Origin: Leifsonia psychrotolerans
Lineage (GTDB): Bacteria > Actinomycetota > Actinomycetes > Actinomycetales > Microbacteriaceae
NCBI RefSeq assembly: GCF_013410665.1
Contig: NZ_JACCFM010000001.1
Span: forward strand, 620,001 to 684,000
Direction: 5' to 3'
Length of the DNA stretch: 64,000 nt
Below the pieces are notes generated by a model. It was not told the DNA's origin and searched no databases. It saw nothing but the letters and a program-made list of their open reading frames with translations. Below, piece after piece: positions 62,215 through 64,000 of the stretch; positions within the stretch are counted from its first letter, which is position 1, and each line of letters starts with the position of its first letter. The translations under genes were made by a program, and so were the position numbers.

Positions 62215-62910
62215 GTGGCATTTAGTGAAATCTTCAGCATGGATGCTGAGACCCAAGATCTCCAAATCCGCGTTGAACCCATTCAACAGCGCAGTGCTGC
62301 CCGACTCTCCGCACTTCTTGATGCGGCAGCGGAAATCGTCGACGAGGTCGGTTTCGACCGAATCACGACGGCCATGGTCGCCGAGCGGGCCGGGGCGTCG
62401 ATCGGGACCGTCTATCGGTATTACCCCGATCGGGTCGCGGTGCTGAACGCGTTGCGCGCCCGTGCCGAGGAACGTTTCCGGCAGCGCGTCGTTCTCGAGC
62501 TCGACATCAGCGAGCCGGAGACCTGGTGGGACGCCGTCGATTGCGCTGTTTCGGCAGTCATCGACCTGTACCGTTCCGAGCCGGGTTTTCGGATCGTGCG
62601 TTTCGTTGACCGCGAGCAGAGCACGCGCGCAGACGACGGCGGCGACTTCTTTGCCCGGCGTCTGGCGACGGTTCTGAGCGAGGAGTTCGGCCTTCCGGGG
62701 GGACCCGAGTTGATCTTCCGTCTCGAAGTGGCGGTTGAAATGGCTGACGGCATCATCGCCCGGGCCTTCTACGACAACCCGAAGGGTGACGAGCGCTACC
62801 TCGACGAGTGTCGACGGATCCTGCACGACTACCTGGTGAGTCACTACGGTCCGAGCGCGCGTGTGCCGAGCCGCGATAGCGAGAGCTACCTTTCGCAGCT
62901 CGTGGAGTAG
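62215..62910 (+). CDS. TetR family transcriptional regulator
   Basis: A 231-residue regulator. AGGAGG lies four bases before GTG 62215. The N-terminal helix-turn-helix (about 25-75) reads ALLDAAAEIVDEVGFDRITT, then VAERAGASIGTVYRYYPDR. The C-terminal ligand domain (PETWWDAVDCAVSAVID, FRIVRFVDREQS) is of a type common in actinobacteria with no assigned ligand. It lies upstream of an osmolyte-type ABC importer and divergent from the App1-like gene, and could control either. Confidence 0.9.
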   Translation: MAFSEIFSMDAETQDLQIRVEPIQQRSAARLSALLDAAAEIVDEVGFDRITTAMVAERAGASIGTVYRYYPDRVAVLNALRARAEERFRQRVVLELDISEPETWWDAVDCAVSAVIDLYRSEPGFRIVRFVDREQSTRADDGGDFFARRLATVLSEEFGLPGGPELIFRLEVAVEMADGIIARAFYDNPKGDERYLDECRRILHDYLVSHYGPSARVPSRDSESYLSQLVE

Positions 62911-63009
62911 CGGCTATTCCGGCAATCTTTTTTGCAACGGGCTCCGAACAATGGTTGGGTTAACCCCTGGCACGTGTTGATCCGACCCCATTCGAGGAAT
63001 GAGCCACAG

Positions 63010-63858
63010 ATGATCGAATTTTGCGCGGTATCCAAGCAGTTCCCCGACGGCACCCGGGCGGTTGAGAACTTCAGCCTCGTGTTGCCCACCCAAAAGACGA
63101 CGGTGCTGGTCGGTTCCTCGGGCTCCGGAAAGACCACCCTGCTGCGCATGATCAACCGGATGGTCGACCCCACCAGCGGGCGGGTCGAGATCGACGGCGT
63201 CGATATCGCGACCCGGCAACCGGTGAAGCTGCGCCGCGGGATTGGCTACGTCATGCAGAACTCGGGCCTGCTTCCACACCGCACTGTGCTCGACAACGTG
63301 GCCACCGTGCCACTTTTGCGGGGGGTGCCGAAGAAGAAGGCTCGGGCGGATGCACTCGCGATGCTCGACACGGTGGGCCTCGATCGTTCCCTGGCGAATC
63401 GCTACCCCAGCCAACTCTCCGGCGGTCAACAGCAACGTGTGGGTGTTGCTCGCGGGCTCGCCGTCGACCCCAACATTCTGCTCATGGACGAGCCGTTCGG
63501 AGCCGTCGACCCGATTGTGCGATCCGAGCTTCAACAGGAGCTGATCCGCCTGCAGCGCGAGCTCGACAAGACCGTCGTCTTCGTGACCCATGACATTGAG
63601 GAAGCCTTTTTGCTCGGCGATCAGGTGGTGATCCTCGAAAAGGGGGGAATGATCGCTCAAGTTGGTTCCCCGGCGGAGATTCTTGCGAATCCCGCCTCCG
63701 ACTTCGTCGCGACTTTCGTGGGTGCCGACCGCGGAAAACGAGCGCTGCATGCTGAAACAAGCCACGGTGGCACCGTTCTCGTTGACACGCACGGTCGGCT
63801 CGCCGGGGTGCTCGTTGAAACTCCGCCGGAGCGTGCCTCCGGCGAGGAGCCGCGGTGA
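63010..63858 (+). CDS. ABC transporter ATPase, glycine betaine/choline (OpuC/ProV) type
   Basis: A 282-residue ATPase from ATG 63010. Walker A GSSGSGKTTLLRMINR (about 36-51), the Q-loop YVMQNSGLLPHRTV, signature LSGGQQQRVGVARGLA, Walker B ILLMDEPFGAVDP and the switch His in FVTHDIEEA are complete. INRMVDPTSG and the sequence around the Q-loop are those of osmoprotectant importers. The C-terminus is short and has no pair of CBS domains, so osmotic gating may be absent. It overlaps the next gene by four bases. Confidence 0.92.
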   Translation: MIEFCAVSKQFPDGTRAVENFSLVLPTQKTTVLVGSSGSGKTTLLRMINRMVDPTSGRVEIDGVDIATRQPVKLRRGIGYVMQNSGLLPHRTVLDNVATVPLLRGVPKKKARADALAMLDTVGLDRSLANRYPSQLSGGQQQRVGVARGLAVDPNILLMDEPFGAVDPIVRSELQQELIRLQRELDKTVVFVTHDIEEAFLLGDQVVILEKGGMIAQVGSPAEILANPASDFVATFVGADRGKRALHAETSHGGTVLVDTHGRLAGVLVETPPERASGEEPR

Positions 63859-64000
63859 CCTGGGTTCTGGAGAACCTGGGGTATATCGGGGCGTTGACCC
63901 TGGAACACCTGGTGCAGTGCGTTCCGGCGATCGTGTTCAGCTTCGTGTTGGCGCTTCCGTTGGGGTGGCTCGCGAATCGTTATCGACCGACGCGCGGCTT
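63855..64000 (+). CDS. ABC transporter permease, osmoprotectant type, N-terminal fragment
   Basis: The first 48 residues of a permease cut by the window end. GTG 63855 overlaps the ATPase stop. The sequence (VTWVLENLGYIGALTLEHL, then VPAIVFSFVLALPLGWLA) is the start of an OpuCB/OpuCD-like membrane subunit with its first membrane helix. The transport substrate is inferred from the adjacent ATPase. Confidence 0.85.
   Translation, partial: MTWVLENLGYIGALTLEHLVQCVPAIVFSFVLALPLGWLANRYRPTRG

Noticed and set aside
1..64000. Transfer RNA or ribosomal RNA genes
   Set aside because: No clover-leaf pattern with a TTCGANTC-like T-loop and matching stems was recognised by eye. A covariance-model scan would be needed to exclude them fully.
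1..64000. Prophage, restriction-modification or toxin-antitoxin system
   Set aside because: No integrase, capsid, methyltransferase of that type or paired small genes were found. The HNH gene belongs to the DUF222 family and has no adjacent modification gene.

Overview
The window is a high-GC, gene-dense actinobacterial chromosome segment. The actinobacterial mraZ-rsmH-ftsL-ftsI-mur-ftsW-ftsQ-ftsZ-yggS-sepF-yggT-divIVA order, GarA and PknL/Rv2175c-type signalling genes, DUF3040 and DUF2017 proteins, and a flagellar gene set with FliW and CsrA together point to a motile member of the Microbacteriaceae. Genus cannot be fixed from sequence reading alone.

Layout. (1) 1-8564: end of a flagellar locus. 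It holds the FlhA C-terminus, an FlhF-like protein with a degenerate nucleotide-binding loop, a repeat-rich stretch (1256-1960), a DUF222-HNH endonuclease of the 13E12 family, then fliW, flgL, flgK and flgN on the minus strand and, divergently, a FliA-type sigma factor and csrA. (2) 8538-13483: DUF2017-clpS, a flotillin, a lipase-maturation-factor-like membrane protein, an S4 RNA-binding protein and apt. (3) 13506-17506: NUDIX hydrolase, CDP-alcohol phosphatidyltransferase, GarA-type FHA protein, FtsR-type MerR regulator, a second MerR regulator, and an orphan ParA on the opposite strand. (4) 17575-28114: pyruvate carboxylase, a MinD/ParA ATPase with a long disordered N-terminus, peptide deformylase, acyl-CoA synthetase (minus), ROK kinase, acyltransferase and class II DAHP synthase. 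(5) 28187-33604: PknL-type PASTA kinase, LysM cell-wall protein, Rv2175c-type DNA-binding protein, polyprenyl synthase and DUF3040 protein. (6) 33637-53180: the division and cell-wall (dcw) cluster from mraZ to divIVA, then lspA and rluD. (7) 53219-64000: dnaE, a second acyltransferase, flavin reductase, hisD, nrdR, pyrD, an App1-like phosphatase, a TetR regulator and an osmolyte-type ABC importer cut by the window end.

How the genes fit together. Regions 3, 5 and 6 form a growth-control theme. A Ser/Thr kinase with muropeptide-sensing PASTA domains, its likely DNA-binding substrate, a FHA metabolic switch and the FtsR-type regulator lie near the operon for lipid II synthesis and septation. 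The flagellar end carries the parts of the FliW/CsrA partner switch and the flagellar sigma factor.

Most of the window is conserved housekeeping sequence. I found no convincing new multi-gene system. The best candidates for a second look are the repeat-bounded DUF222-HNH cassette inside the flagellar locus, the FlhF-like protein that has lost its P-loop, palindromes or direct repeats at the second merR, ftsZ and tetR promoters, and a recurring TAGGCT-type -10 hexamer placed for leaderless transcription of csrA, hisD and nrdR.
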